Of a stretch of 64,000 nt of DNA, positions 54,022 through 63,726 are shown one piece after another. The stretch is from Lysobacter solisilvae (GTDB lineage: Bacteria; Pseudomonadota; Gammaproteobacteria; Xanthomonadales; Xanthomonadaceae). Positions within the stretch are counted from its first letter, which is position 1; every line of letters starts with the position of its first letter. The stretch spans positions 1,364,001 to 1,428,000 of the forward strand of contig NZ_CP071518.1 in the NCBI RefSeq assembly GCF_016613535.2, read 5' to 3'. A model generated the notes under the pieces. That model was not told the DNA's origin and ran no database searches. It saw only the letters and a list, made by a program, of their open reading frames with translations. The position numbers were made by a program, and so were the translations under genes.

Positions 54022-54762
54022 TTACCGGAAATCGAAGGTGAAGGCGACCACCGGGCGCGCGGGTTCGACCACCTCGAGCTGGATCGTCGCGCTCTGCCCG
54101 GGGGCGATGGGGCTGTCGGTCGCGCCGCGCCGGTAATCGGCAGGTTCAAAGGCGCGCAGGCCGACCTGGCGGCCTTCCATGTCCGACAGCGTGAGCAGCA
54201 GAGTCGGCCACGGCTGCGGCCAGCGCGCGTCGTTGCGGAAGCTGGCCGAGACGCTGAGCACGCCGCGCGCGTCGCGGCGCGGCTGCACGCTGCGCTGGAG
54301 CATCGTGAAGGCGGCCGGCTCGCGCCAGGCCGGCACCTCGCACTGCAGCACGCCGCACAGGCCGCTGACGAGCGGGCGCCAGCGTGCGTCGGCGGCCAGC
54401 TGGTCTCGCTGGGACAACACGCTCTGCAGCAGCAGCAACAGCAGCAGCGCGGCGATCGCCGCCCACATGCGCCAGTCGCGCAGTTGCAGTGGCGAAGGCG
54501 CGCGTCGTGGCACGAAGCTGGGTGCACGACGTGCGCGCGCCGAGTGCAGCGCGGCAGGCGCCGGGGGTGCGGTCGGTGCGGGCGTGGTTTCGCCGGCGTC
54601 CGGCGCGTCCGCCCGCACGGGCACGGGCGCCACTGCGTCGGCCGGTGCCTCGAAAGGCTTGGCCGTCCGCGGGTCGATCAGGGCACCGCAGCGCGGGCAG
54701 CGCAGGCTGCCACCGTTTTGCGAGGCGACGAGGAAACCGCAATGCGGGCAGGTGACGAACAT
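54022..54762 (-). CDS. zinc-ribbon and DUF3426 domain protein
   Basis: A 246-residue protein. An N-terminal MJ0042-type zinc ribbon (CPHCGFLVASQNGGSLRCPRCG, four Cys) precedes a Pro/Ala-rich linker. One membrane helix (about residues 97-113, MWAAIAALLLLLLLQSVL) leads to a periplasmic DUF3426 domain (LLLTLSDMEGRQVGLRAFEP). The zinc ribbon would be cytoplasmic. The function is unknown, but the gene is regularly found between prmA and fis in this group, as here. Confidence 0.88.
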   Translation of the reverse strand: MFVTCPHCGFLVASQNGGSLRCPRCGALIDPRTAKPFEAPADAVAPVPVRADAPDAGETTPAPTAPPAPAALHSARARRAPSFVPRRAPSPLQLRDWRMWAAIAALLLLLLLQSVLSQRDQLAADARWRPLVSGLCGVLQCEVPAWREPAAFTMLQRSVQPRRDARGVLSVSASFRNDARWPQPWPTLLLTLSDMEGRQVGLRAFEPADYRRGATDSPIAPGQSATIQLEVVEPARPVVAFTFDFR

Positions 54763-54793
54763 GGCCTATTCAACCATGCCCGGTGTGCGGCGG

Positions 54794-55720
54794 TCAGCCG
54801 GCCCGGCGCCGGCCCGTCACCCGCATCCAGTCGTCGAACGAATCTGCGCGCAGGTCCTCGAACTGGCCGGCATAGCGCGCCATCACATCGTCCTGCTGGC
54901 CGGCCAGGATGCCCGACATCGCCAGCAGGCCGCCGGGGGCCACGCGCGCGGCCAGCGTGTCGGCCAGTGCGATCAGCGCCGTAGCCAGGATGTTGGCCAC
55001 GACGACGGGATAGGCGGCCACCGGCTCGTCGGCGGGCAGGTACACCGACAGGCGTTCTTCGACGCCATTGCGCTGGGCGTTGTCCCGGGTGGCGATGATG
55101 GCCTGCGGATCGTTGTCGACGCCGACCGCGTGCGCGGCGCCCAGCTTCAGTGCGGCCAACGCGAGGATGCCGCTGCCGCAACCGAAATCGAGCACGCGCG
55201 CGCCCGCCAGGCGGCCATCGCGGGCCAGGCCGTCGAGCCACTGCAGGCACAATGCGGTGGTGGGATGCGTCCCCGAGCCGAACGCCAGGCCGGGGTCGAG
55301 CCGGACGACGGCCGCTTGTGGCGTGTCGGCGTCCGCGGGCAGTTCGTGGCTCCAGGGCACGATCCAGGTGTGCTCGCCGAAGCGCAGCGGCTCGTACTGG
55401 TCCATCCATGCGCGCTCCCAGTCCTGGTCCTCGACTTTGCGGAATCCGGCGCGAGTCCAGTCCAGGTCCGCGTCGAAGGCCTCCAGTGCGGCCAGCAGGA
55501 CCAGCGCATCGGTGTCGTGGGGGAACAGGGCGGTGAGCGACAGTTCGTCCCATAGCGGTGTTTCGCCCACGCCTGGTTCGAAGATGGCCTGTTCATCGGC
55601 GGCGTCGGCATGCGCATCGGCCAGGGTCACGGCCAGGGCGCCGACATCCTCGAGCGCGCGCTCGAAGCGCGGCTGCTGGGCGAGGGTGCAGGGCAGAGTC
55701 AATTCCAAGAAGGGCATCAC
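54794..55720 (-). CDS. prmA: ribosomal protein L11 methyltransferase
   Basis: A 308-residue S-adenosylmethionine-dependent enzyme that trimethylates L11. The N-terminal substrate-recognition domain (about 1-100) is followed by the Rossmann methyltransferase with [20 protein letters not shown], the acidic end of strand 2 ([11 protein letters not shown]), and the catalytic loop [13 protein letters not shown]. The length is normal. It is followed by the DUF3426 gene with a 31-base gap. Confidence 0.96.
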   Translation of the reverse strand: MMPFLELTLPCTLAQQPRFERALEDVGALAVTLADAHADAADEQAIFEPGVGETPLWDELSLTALFPHDTDALVLLAALEAFDADLDWTRAGFRKVEDQDWERAWMDQYEPLRFGEHTWIVPWSHELPADADTPQAAVVRLDPGLAFGSGTHPTTALCLQWLDGLARDGRLAGARVLDFGCGSGILALAALKLGAAHAVGVDNDPQAIIATRDNAQRNGVEERLSVYLPADEPVAAYPVVVANILATALIALADTLAARVAPGGLLAMSGILAGQQDDVMARYAGQFEDLRADSFDDWMRVTGRRRAG

Positions 55721-55797
55721 GGCTACCGCGGGGAAAGGCGGTCATTATCCCATCCCGCTTCCAGTGGCGTTTCGCTGGATATCCCGGGGGGGATCCG

Positions 55798-56457
55798 ATG
55801 ATCGACCGATTCACCGCAGCACGCAGGCGGCCGCACAGTCGGCGGCTGCGGGCGCGGATCCTGCTGTGCCTGGTGGCCGGCCTGCTGGCGCTGCCGGCGT
55901 CTGCACAGGTCGATCGCCGGCCGTTCGCGCCCCAGGCCATGGGCCAGCAGTTGTTCGGCGCGCAGAAGACCGGCGTGGAACAGACGCCCAGGGGGCCGCT
56001 GGTGAAGGGGCGCCACTGCGAGGGCGCGCATTCGCTGGTCGGGTCGATGCTGACCTGGCGCCTGGGACTGGCGGCGCAGGATGATCTGCTGGCGCTGTTC
56101 GACCGCGTGCTGTGCGCGCGCACCGGCGACGCCGGCGAGGTGGCCGTCGCCAGCCTCGGCGACGACGCGGCCGAGCCGTTCGGCAGCGGCCACATGCGAT
56201 ACACGGGCAAGCCCGAACTGGGCGACTGGGAACCGGGCCTGCAGTATCGCGACCCACGCACGAACGCCACCGTCTCCTACGTGGGCCTGATGCTGGGCCA
56301 GCCGGGCGTGTCCCTGTGGGAGGTGCTGGCCGACGACCGCGTGCGCGTGTGGTATGCGCCGTTCCGGACCGCGCCGGCCGAAGCGATCGTCTTCTTCTTC
56401 GAATTCCGCGCAGGTCGCTGGGTGTGGACCGCGGTGTCGACGGCCAGGCGCGCGTAG
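55798..56457 (+). CDS. secreted hypothetical protein
   Basis: A 219-residue protein from ATG 55798. It has a basic start and a signal peptide (hydrophobic core about residues 22-34, cleavage near ASA-QV). The mature part is beta-rich with no recognised motif (YTGKPELGDWEPGLQYRDP, VSYVGLMLGQPGVSLWEVL, EAIVFFFEFRAGRWVW). It is probably periplasmic. Cys74 and Cys106 could form a disulfide. It is divergent from prmA. The function is unknown. Confidence 0.65.
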   Translation: MIDRFTAARRRPHSRRLRARILLCLVAGLLALPASAQVDRRPFAPQAMGQQLFGAQKTGVEQTPRGPLVKGRHCEGAHSLVGSMLTWRLGLAAQDDLLALFDRVLCARTGDAGEVAVASLGDDAAEPFGSGHMRYTGKPELGDWEPGLQYRDPRTNATVSYVGLMLGQPGVSLWEVLADDRVRVWYAPFRTAPAEAIVFFFEFRAGRWVWTAVSTARRA

Positions 56458-56492
56458 CTCGCCACGCAGGTCCCAGGCCGCGCAATCCCTGA

Positions 56493-57194
56493 CTAGTCCT
56501 CGCCGCGTTCCTGTGCGTGGCGTTCGACGATCCACGCCTGCCGGCGGCGCAACAGGCGCACGCCGTCGTGGAGGTAGTTGAGGCTGAAGGCGAGCGTCAG
56601 TGCGATCAGCAACAGGTGCCAGCGGCCGGCCAGGAACACGTCCGGATGCGCGTGCACGCACCACCAGGCCAGACCCTGGAACGCCACGGCCAGCGGCATC
56701 ATCCAGACGATGTTGAGGCGCTGGTCCCGCAGGATGTCGTCCAGCAGCGCGCGTTCGGCGGGCGTGGCGAAGTCGGCCGCCTGGCGCCGCACCACGCGCA
56801 GGTCCCAGGCGTACAGGCCCCAGACGGCGGCGGCATAAAGCGCGTTGAGGCCGAACCACGCGCGCGGGTCGCCGACCTGGGTCAGCGCGGCGGCTTCGAT
56901 CAGGGTCGCGCCGAAGTAGAGGAAGGTGTGGCCGAACTCGAGCGGCCAGCCGATGAACGACAGCGTGTGGATCAGCGAACGCGACCAGAAGATCAGGATC
57001 ACCAGCAGGCCGGTGAGCACGTAAGGCCACGCGTCCCACTGCAGCTGCACGATCGGCTTGACGGCGCTCGCGGCCAGCACGCCCAGCGCCAGGCCCTGGA
57101 TGATGCTGATCAGGGTGAGTTCGATGCCCACCACGGTGGTGTCCAGCTGCGTTTTGGCGGCGCGGCGCAGGCGCGCGGGCGAGGCGTCGGACAT
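56493..57194 (-). CDS. integral membrane protein, unknown function
   Basis: A 233-residue protein from ATG 57194 (MSDASPARLRRAAKTQLDTT). About six membrane helices are present. Notable loops carry SRSLIHTLSFIGWPLEFGHTFLYFGATLIEA and a C-terminal basic, Arg-rich end. The upstream extension of the frame looks non-coding. It lies after the accC terminator on the same strand and likely has its own promoter. The family was not recognised with confidence. Confidence 0.65.
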   Translation of the reverse strand: MSDASPARLRRAAKTQLDTTVVGIELTLISIIQGLALGVLAASAVKPIVQLQWDAWPYVLTGLLVILIFWSRSLIHTLSFIGWPLEFGHTFLYFGATLIEAAALTQVGDPRAWFGLNALYAAAVWGLYAWDLRVVRRQAADFATPAERALLDDILRDQRLNIVWMMPLAVAFQGLAWWCVHAHPDVFLAGRWHLLLIALTLAFSLNYLHDGVRLLRRRQAWIVERHAQERGED

Positions 57195-57412
57195 GGAATC
57201 CCCTGCGGTCGGTGACCGTGGCGCAAAGGTAGCGCACGGCTTCGCGGCCTGCACACCAGGCGTACGCCGGCGGACAAGCCCGCGGGACCTCGCGTCCACC
57301 TGGGCTCTGCAAGGCGGCGGCGACTGGCGGGTATCGGCCTCGATCGCGGCACGAGAGGTGGCGGCGCTCCAGTCCGCGCTTGCGGATTCCGGTAGCTCGC
57401 CCCCCACAAACG

Positions 57413-57438
57413 ACTTGCCCCGCATCCGCGGGGCAAGT
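57413..57438 (-). terminator. terminator of the accB-accC unit
   Basis: A perfect 11-bp stem, ACTTGCCCCGC (57413-57423) with GCGGGGCAAGT (57428-57438), has the loop ATCC. It lies 22 bases after the accC stop. Only a short TTT follows on the - strand. Confidence 0.7.
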
Positions 57439-57459
57439 GGCAACGCATCCCGACGTGGC

Positions 57460-58827
57460 TTACGCCATCGAGATCGACTTTTCCTTCTGTTCCTTCAACC
57501 GCTTTTCCAGGTAATGGATGTTCTGCCCACCCTGCTGGAAACCGATGTCGGCCAGGATCCGCTGCTGCAGCGGGATGTTGGTCTTGATGCCGTCCACCAC
57601 CATCTCGCTGAGCGCCACGCGCATGCGCGCGATCGCGGTCTCGCGGTCGGGGCCATGCACGATCAGCTTGCCGATCATCGAATCGTAGTTCGGCGGCACG
57701 CGGTAGCCTTCGTAGATGTGGCTGTCCACGCGCACGCCCGGGCCGCCCGGGGCGTGGAAGTGCTGGATCAGGCCCGGACACGGCATGAAGGTGTCGGGGT
57801 CCTCGGCATTGATGCGGCATTCGATCGCGTGGCCTTCCAGCACGATGTCGCTCTGCTTGATCGACAGCTTGTGGCCCGCGGCGATGTTGAGCTGCTCGCG
57901 CACCAGGTCGATGCCGGTGACCAGTTCGGTGACCGGGTGCTCCACCTGGATGCGGGTGTTCATCTCGATGAAATAGAAGCGGCCGTCCTCGTAGAGGAAC
58001 TCGAACGTGCCGGCGCCGCGGTAGCCGATGCGGATGCATGCTTCCACGCACACGCGGCCAATCTCCGCGCGCTGCTCAAGGGTGATGCCCGGCGCCGGCG
58101 CTTCCTCGACGACCTTCTGGTGGCGGCGCTGCATGGAGCAGTCACGCTCGCCCAGGTGGATCGCGCCGCCCTGGCCGTCGGCGAGCACCTGGATCTCCAC
58201 GTGGCGCGGATTCTCCAGGAACTTCTCCATGTAGACCATGTCGTTGCCGAAGGCCGCCTTGGCTTCGGTCTTGGTGGTCTGGACCGCGGCGTTGAGGTGC
58301 GCTTCGGTATGCACCACGCGCATGCCGCGGCCGCCGCCGCCGCCGGCGGCCTTGACGATGACCGGGTAGCCGATCTCGCGCGCGATCTTGATGTTGGTCG
58401 CCGCGTCGTCGCCCAGCGGGCCGCCGCTGCCGGGCACGCAGGGCACGCCCGCGGCCTGCATGGCCTTGATCGCCTCGACCTTGTCGCCCATCAGGCGGAT
58501 GGTGTCGGCCTTGGGGCCGATGAAGATGAAGCCGGACTGCTCCACGCGCTCGGCGAAGTCCGCGTTTTCGGACAGGAAGCCGTAGCCCGGGTGGATGGCC
58601 TGCGCGTCGGTGACCTCGGCGGCGGCGATGATCTGCGCCATGTTGAGGTAGCTGTCGGTGGACGGCGCGGGGCCGATGCACACCGATTCGTCGGCCATGG
58701 CGACGTGCTTGAGGTTGCGGTCGACGGTGGAATGCACCGCGACCGTCCGGATGCCCAACGCGTGGCACGCGCGCAGGATGCGCAGCGCGATTTCGCCGCG
58801 GTTGGCGATGACGACTTTATCGAGCAT
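57460..58827 (-). CDS. accC: biotin carboxylase subunit of acetyl-CoA carboxylase
   Basis: A 455-residue ATP-grasp enzyme that carboxylates biotin on AccB using bicarbonate and ATP. Motifs are [16 protein letters not shown] at the N terminus, the Gly-rich ATP loop [50 protein letters not shown] and [16 protein letters not shown]. The length is normal. It follows accB with a 93-base gap. Together with AccB and the AccAD carboxyltransferase (not in the window) it makes malonyl-CoA. Confidence 0.98.
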   Translation of the reverse strand: MLDKVVIANRGEIALRILRACHALGIRTVAVHSTVDRNLKHVAMADESVCIGPAPSTDSYLNMAQIIAAAEVTDAQAIHPGYGFLSENADFAERVEQSGFIFIGPKADTIRLMGDKVEAIKAMQAAGVPCVPGSGGPLGDDAATNIKIAREIGYPVIVKAAGGGGGRGMRVVHTEAHLNAAVQTTKTEAKAAFGNDMVYMEKFLENPRHVEIQVLADGQGGAIHLGERDCSMQRRHQKVVEEAPAPGITLEQRAEIGRVCVEACIRIGYRGAGTFEFLYEDGRFYFIEMNTRIQVEHPVTELVTGIDLVREQLNIAAGHKLSIKQSDIVLEGHAIECRINAEDPDTFMPCPGLIQHFHAPGGPGVRVDSHIYEGYRVPPNYDSMIGKLIVHGPDRETAIARMRVALSEMVVDGIKTNIPLQQRILADIGFQQGGQNIHYLEKRLKEQKEKSISMA

Positions 58828-58920
58828 GGGGTGTTCTCAAAGGCGGGAACGGGAAACGGGGATACAGGGAAATGACACGGGGACAGGGTGGTGTGCCCTG
58901 AGCGCCGCTCCCTGCGCCGT

Positions 58921-59394
58921 TCACCCGATGACAAACAGCGGCTGATCGAACTCGATCGGCTGCCCGGTCTCGACCAGGACCTTGACGACCGTGCCGGCGA
59001 CATCGGCCTCGATCGGGTTGAACATCTTCATGGCCTCGATGATGCCCAGGGTCTCGCCGGCCTTGACCGACTGGCCGACGGTGACGAAGGCCGGCTTGTC
59101 CGGTGCCGGGGATGCGTAGAACGTACCGACCATCGGCGCACGCACGACGTGGCCCGGCGGCAGGTCCGAGGCCGCCTTGGGCGAGCCACCGCTGGCCGCC
59201 TCGGTCGGACCGGCCATGGGCATCACCGGCGCCGGTGCGGCCACCGGGGCGGCCTGCATCATCGGCTGGGCGACCATCGTGCCCTTGGGCGTGCGGGCCA
59301 GGCGGACGGACTCTTCGCCTTCCTTGATCTCGATTTCGGCGAGGTTGGACTCTTCCAGCAGGTCGATGAGCTTCTTGATCTTGCGCAGGTCCAT
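58921..59394 (-). CDS. accB: biotin carboxyl carrier protein of acetyl-CoA carboxylase
   Basis: A 157-residue protein. The N-terminal region is [21 protein letters not shown] Pro/Ala/Met-rich linker (about 38-68) precedes the C-terminal biotinyl domain with the thumb ([17 protein letters not shown]) and the biotin attachment site IEAMKMFN, where Lys123 is modified. It lies between aroQ and accC in the common aroQ-accB-accC order. The 81-base gap to aroQ may hold an internal promoter. Confidence 0.98.
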   Translation of the reverse strand: MDLRKIKKLIDLLEESNLAEIEIKEGEESVRLARTPKGTMVAQPMMQAAPVAAPAPVMPMAGPTEAASGGSPKAASDLPPGHVVRAPMVGTFYASPAPDKPAFVTVGQSVKAGETLGIIEAMKMFNPIEADVAGTVVKVLVETGQPIEFDQPLFVIG

Positions 59395-59475
59395 GGTGGG
59401 CCTCTGGCTAAAAGGAAAACGGTTGGCGAAAAAAGGCGGGCGGGCAGCCGGGCGGCGCGAGCGCCGCAGCCGGCT

Positions 59476-59952
59476 TCAGGCTGCCGGTGGAGACGCGGAA
59501 GGGAGGGACGGCGCCCTTGCGAGGCGGGCCAGTGCGGCGTCGAGCGCGTAGCGGTAACTGTCGGCGCCGAATCCGGCGATCACGCCGACGGCGAGGTCGC
59601 TGACGAAGCTGGTGTGCCGGAACGGTTCGCGGGCGTGCGGATTGGACAGGTGCACTTCGATGAAAGGCAGCGCGACCGCCGCCAGGGCATCGCGGATGGC
59701 CACGCTGGTGTGCGTGTAGGCCGCCGGATTGATCACGATGAAGGCGGTGCCGTCCTCGCGGGCGGCCTGGATGCGTTCGACCAGCGCGCTCTCGGCGTTG
59801 CTCTGGAACGAGGACAGCGCATGTCCGGCCTGCGTCGCCTGCACCTGCAGCTGGGCATCGATCTGCTCGAGCGTCGCGTGGCCATAGACCCCCGGCTCGC
59901 GTGTGCCGAGCAGGTTGAGGTTCGGGCCATGCAGGACCAGGAGCTGTGCCAT
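59476..59952 (-). CDS. aroQ: type II 3-dehydroquinate dehydratase
   Basis: A 158-residue enzyme (ATG 59952; a GTG six bases earlier is possible) of the shikimate pathway that converts 3-dehydroquinate to 3-dehydroshikimate. Motifs are [21 protein letters not shown] with catalytic Tyr23, the [17 protein letters not shown] loop, and [18 protein letters not shown] with the catalytic His. The C-terminal tail is longer and Ala/Pro-rich. It is the first gene of the aroQ-accB-accC unit. Confidence 0.96.
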   Translation of the reverse strand: MAQLLVLHGPNLNLLGTREPGVYGHATLEQIDAQLQVQATQAGHALSSFQSNAESALVERIQAAREDGTAFIVINPAAYTHTSVAIRDALAAVALPFIEVHLSNPHAREPFRHTSFVSDLAVGVIAGFGADSYRYALDAALARLARAPSLPSASPPAA

Positions 59953-60089
59953 TGCCACCAGGGCCGAAAGCGCGGAAGGCCGGCAGTGTCGCCCATGGCG
60001 GAACCGGTGTCCAGACGTTCGGCGCCGTATCGGCGAAGTTGGGAGGAATTACACAGTTGTTGGAGCGGCCGCTCTAAATTGCCGGCCGT

Positions 60090-60683
60090 TCAGTCCAGCC
60101 AGGCCTCGACTTCGCCGGCCTCGAACGGGCCAATCTTCTCCTTCACCAGCCGGCCCCGCGCGTCGATCAGCGCGGTGTAGGGAAGCACGCCGCTGGGGTT
60201 GCCCAGGCGGACGCCGGCGTCGCCGGGCCCGGGGGTGTCCAGCAGGATCGGGTAGCCCACGGGCGTGGACTCGAGGAAGCGCAGGACGGCCTCGCGCTCA
60301 TCCAGCGCGATGCCGATCACCTGCACGCCGGTGGCGCCCTGGCGGGTGGCGAAGCGGTCCAGCTCCGGCATCTCCCGGATGCAGGGGCCGCACCAGCTGG
60401 CCCAGAGATTCACCAGCACCGGCCGGCCGGACCATGCGGCGGGCACGCTGACGTTGCGGCCGGCCAGGTCGGGCAGGGAGAAAGACGGCACGAGCCCGCC
60501 GCGTTCGGCCACCGGCACCCCCGCCGGTGGGGCGGGCGCGGAGGCCTCGAGGACTTCGTGGAGCGCCCGCTGGCCGAGTTCGCTGCGCAGCAGGGGCCCG
60601 GGGCCGTTGAACCACAGGCCCGCCGCAGCCCCCAGGACGCCGGCTGCGACCGCGACCAGCAACACCTTCACCGTCGGCTTCAT
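60090..60683 (-). CDS. TlpA-family thiol-disulfide oxidoreductase
   Basis: A 197-residue periplasmic thioredoxin-like protein. The N-terminal signal or anchor helix is at about residues 6-26. The thioredoxin fold has the active site WASWCGPCIREMPEL, followed by VQVIGIALDE and the cis-proline region SGVLPYTALIDARG. It follows dsbD by 10 bases on the same strand, and DsbD is the usual electron donor for TlpA/ResA-type proteins, so the pair probably supports cytochrome c maturation or periplasmic disulfide reduction. Confidence 0.93.
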   Translation of the reverse strand: MKPTVKVLLVAVAAGVLGAAAGLWFNGPGPLLRSELGQRALHEVLEASAPAPPAGVPVAERGGLVPSFSLPDLAGRNVSVPAAWSGRPVLVNLWASWCGPCIREMPELDRFATRQGATGVQVIGIALDEREAVLRFLESTPVGYPILLDTPGPGDAGVRLGNPSGVLPYTALIDARGRLVKEKIGPFEAGEVEAWLD

Positions 60684-60693
60684 CGTGCCGGCG

Positions 60694-63183
60694 TCACGGA
60701 GGTGCTGCTCCGCTGACGCGGCCGGCACGTTCGACGAACTTGTCCGCCGGTTCGAAGCCGAACAGCCGCAGCTCCCGCCGTTCGCGACCCTCGACGAAGT
60801 ACAGCGTCGCGGGCGGGCCGTGGATGCCCAGCCGCTTCATCAAGGCCTGGTCGGTGGCGTCGTTGGCGGTGACATCGGCCTTGAGCAGGCGGAATCCGGC
60901 GAGCGCGTCGCGCACGGCCGGCACCGGGAAGGTGTCGCGCTCCATTTCCTTGCAGGCGACGCACCAGTCGGCATAGAAGTCGAGCAGGACCGGCTGGCCC
61001 ACCGCTGCGGCCTGGGCCAGTTCGCGGTCGAGGTCGGCACTGGACTTGATCGGGGTGAACGCCAGCGCCCGCGGCGGCGCCGAGCCGCGCTTGAGTCCCG
61101 CCAGCGGTTGCAGCGGGTCGTGGCTGCCGGCCAGCGCGCCGGCGAACTGCGCGGTGCCGGCAATGGCGAGCATCGCCACCACCACCCAGCCGACCGTGCG
61201 CGCGCCGTCGCGTGCGCCGGGACGCGCCACCATCAGCCCCAGCATCGCCGCGGCGCCCAGCAGCAGGGCGCCCCACAGGGCGAGCGAAATCGCGCCGGGC
61301 AGGATCCGCGACAGCATCCACACCGCCACACCGAGGAAGACGAAGCCGAACACGCGCTGCACGGCCACCATCCACGGGCCGCTGGTGGGCATGCCCTTGC
61401 CGACGGCGACGCCGAAGAACAGCAGCGGGACGCCCATGCCCAACCCCAGCAGCAGCAGCGCCGCGCCGCCCAGCACCGGGTCCTGGGTCTGGCCGATATA
61501 GAGCACGGCGGCCGCCAGCGGCGGCGCGACGCAGGGGCCGACGATCAGGGCCGACAGCGCGCCCATCGTGGCCACGCCCAGCCAGGAGCCGCCGCGCTGG
61601 CGATCGCTCACCTCGCCCAGGCGTGCCCGCAGGGCGTTGGGCATCTGCAGTTCGTACAGGCCGAAACTGGACATCGCCAAGGCGGCGAACAGCGCCGCGA
61701 ACAGCACGATCACCCAGGGCTTCTGGAAGATCACCTGCAGGTTGGCGCCCAGCAGACCGGCGATGACCCCGGCCGCGGTGAACACCAGCGCATTGGCAAG
61801 CACGTACACGAAGGACATCGCGAGCGCGCGACCGGCGCCGAGCCCGGGGCCGTGGCCGGCGATCAGGCCCGACAGGATCGGGATCATCGGGTACACGCAG
61901 GGCGTGAACGACAGGCCCAGGCCCATCGCGAAGAACACCAGCAGCGTCCATAGCGGATGCTTGCCTGCCAGTTCGGCGGCCAGGCGGCTGTCTTCGGCCA
62001 GGGCGGGCGGGGCCTCGGCCGGTGATGACATTTGACCGCCGGCGTTCGGAGCGGCGCTGGTTGTCGACGCAGACGCGGCCGACGGCGTGGTCGCGGCGAT
62101 CGACGTGCCGCTGCCGGAGGTGCCGTCGACGGGCGTGCCTTCTACAGACGTGCTCTCTACAGACGTGCTCTCGACAGACGCGGTGCCGCCCGGCAGCTCG
62201 GCGGCCGCCGACCCCGCGGCGGCCGTCAGCGTGCCCGCCGGCAGCGACAGTGCCACCGTGCGCGTCATCGGCGGGTAGCAGATCCCGTCGGTCTGGCAAC
62301 CCTCGAAATTCGCGGTCAGCGTGACCCGCGCGGCGCCAGTGCCGGTGCGCACCAGGGGGAGCGGCAGCTCGATCGGCTGGAAGTACACGACCACCTGGCC
62401 GAAATGTTCGTCGCGGTGCGCCGCGCCGCGCGGCCAGGGCGCGCGCCCCGCCGTGATGCCCGCCTTCGCCGCGGCGGCGTCGAGCTTCAGCGAGGTCTTG
62501 TCGCGATACAGGTAGTAGCCGGGCGCGGGACTGAAGCGAAGCAGGAGCGTGTTGCCGTCGCCGACGATGGCTTCGAATCCGAAGGCCTGCTCGGGGGGCA
62601 GGGGCGCGGCGTCCACCGCTCCGGGCCCGGCGGGCGGCAGCAGGCCGCGGCCCACGGGCGGGCCCGACGCGCGGCCGAACAGGTTGGGGAATGCAGGCGA
62701 ATCCGCCGCCGCGGCCGCGCCGGCGAGTGGGACGGTCAGGGTGCGGGTCTGCGGCGGATAGCAGATGCCGGCATCGGCGCAGCCCTGGTAGCGCACGCGC
62801 AGGGTGGCGGTCGCGCCGGTGGCCTTGCCGGGCAGCATCGCGACCAGTTCGTTGCGGTAGGTCTCCACCCGCCCGAAAAACTCGTCCTGGTGCACTTCGC
62901 CGGCCGGCAGCTGCAGCGCCTGTGCGTCGAATCCCTTCTCGGCCTGCACCTTGATCTGGTGGCGATACAGATAGCAGCCGGGCGCGACCTTCCAGGCCAG
63001 CCGGATCGCTCCATCGGACGGAGCGCTGGCCTGCAGGACGAAGGCCTCCTCGACCGCCATCAGGTCCTGGTCATCGGTGCAGCTACCCGCGCGCGCCGGC
63101 GTCGGCAGCAGCAGGCTGCAGGCGCTGAGGACGAAGGCGAAAGCGGCGGACAGGCGCCGGCCGGAGGTGGAGGAAACAGGCAT
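60694..63183 (-). CDS. dsbD: thiol:disulfide interchange protein DsbD with duplicated N-terminal domain
   Basis: An 829-residue membrane protein that carries electrons from cytoplasmic thioredoxin to the periplasm. After the signal peptide there are two copies of the periplasmic N domain: PGCYLYR...CADAGICYPPQTR (Cys135/Cys141) and PGYYLYR...CQTDGICYPPMTR (Cys296/Cys302). A Ser/Val/Thr-rich linker with repeated SVEST units follows (about 350-375). The eight-helix core has FTPCVYPMIPILSG and VGPCVAPPLAAA. The C-terminal thioredoxin domain has WCVACKEM (Cys741/Cys744). E. coli DsbD has one N domain and about 565 residues. Its ATG overlaps the cutA stop by one base. Confidence 0.95.
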   Translation of the reverse strand: MPVSSTSGRRLSAAFAFVLSACSLLLPTPARAGSCTDDQDLMAVEEAFVLQASAPSDGAIRLAWKVAPGCYLYRHQIKVQAEKGFDAQALQLPAGEVHQDEFFGRVETYRNELVAMLPGKATGATATLRVRYQGCADAGICYPPQTRTLTVPLAGAAAAADSPAFPNLFGRASGPPVGRGLLPPAGPGAVDAAPLPPEQAFGFEAIVGDGNTLLLRFSPAPGYYLYRDKTSLKLDAAAAKAGITAGRAPWPRGAAHRDEHFGQVVVYFQPIELPLPLVRTGTGAARVTLTANFEGCQTDGICYPPMTRTVALSLPAGTLTAAAGSAAAELPGGTASVESTSVESTSVEGTPVDGTSGSGTSIAATTPSAASASTTSAAPNAGGQMSSPAEAPPALAEDSRLAAELAGKHPLWTLLVFFAMGLGLSFTPCVYPMIPILSGLIAGHGPGLGAGRALAMSFVYVLANALVFTAAGVIAGLLGANLQVIFQKPWVIVLFAALFAALAMSSFGLYELQMPNALRARLGEVSDRQRGGSWLGVATMGALSALIVGPCVAPPLAAAVLYIGQTQDPVLGGAALLLLGLGMGVPLLFFGVAVGKGMPTSGPWMVAVQRVFGFVFLGVAVWMLSRILPGAISLALWGALLLGAAAMLGLMVARPGARDGARTVGWVVVAMLAIAGTAQFAGALAGSHDPLQPLAGLKRGSAPPRALAFTPIKSSADLDRELAQAAAVGQPVLLDFYADWCVACKEMERDTFPVPAVRDALAGFRLLKADVTANDATDQALMKRLGIHGPPATLYFVEGRERRELRLFGFEPADKFVERAGRVSGAAPP

Positions 63184-63521
63184 CAGGTCAAGGTGTCGTC
63201 GTCGCGGGGGGAGGTCTGCGCCGCCACCCACGCCAGGTAATCGGGCAGGCCGGCGCGCACTTCGACCGCGACCAGCTCCGGCAGTTCATACGGATGCAGC
63301 TGGCGCAGGCGCGCGGTCAGCGCCTCCATACGTTCGCCCGTGGTCTTGATCAGCAGAAGTACTTCGCTGGCGGTTTCGACCGCGCCCTGCCAGCGGTAGG
63401 TGGATGCCACGCCGGGCAGCTGGTTGACGCAGGCCGCCAGGCCTTCCTCGACCAGCGTCCGTGCGATCGCGGCCGCGGTTTCGGCGTCGGGGCAGGTGCT
63501 GCAGGCGAGCAGGACGGTCAT
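63183..63521 (-). CDS. cutA: divalent-cation tolerance protein CutA
   Basis: A 112-residue trimeric protein with a ferredoxin-like fold. Motifs are LLACSTCPDAETAAAIARTLVEE, ACVNQLPGVASTYRWQGAVE, EVLLLIKTT and LHPYELPELVAVEV, the CutA1 signature. In other bacteria it is linked to metal tolerance, though the mechanism is unclear. Its stop codon overlaps the dsbD start (TGATG), and cutA upstream of dsbD is a common arrangement. ATG 63521 is preferred over an upstream in-frame start. Confidence 0.95.
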   Translation of the reverse strand: MTVLLACSTCPDAETAAAIARTLVEEGLAACVNQLPGVASTYRWQGAVETASEVLLLIKTTGERMEALTARLRQLHPYELPELVAVEVRAGLPDYLAWVAAQTSPRDDDTLT

Positions 63522-63726
63522 GGGTTGCAATTGTACGGGGATGGTCCGGGGGCGACCCGACGTGGCCATCGTGACCGCCAGTCGGCCGGAGCCGGCACCC
63601 GGCGGGGGGCGCCGGGGCCGTCATGGACGCAACCCGATCCGGGCCGAGGGTCCGCCGCCTCGCATCGGCGGATGGGGGGCCGCACCGGCGAGGGGCGGTG
63701 GCCCGGCCGGTGCGGTTCGCGTCGCG

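Noticed and set aside
60063..60074. GAGCGGCCGCTC palindrome upstream of aroQ
   Set aside because: It is a perfect 12-bp dyad but has no loop, no T tract and no known consensus; a self-complementary GC run of this size is common in such DNA.
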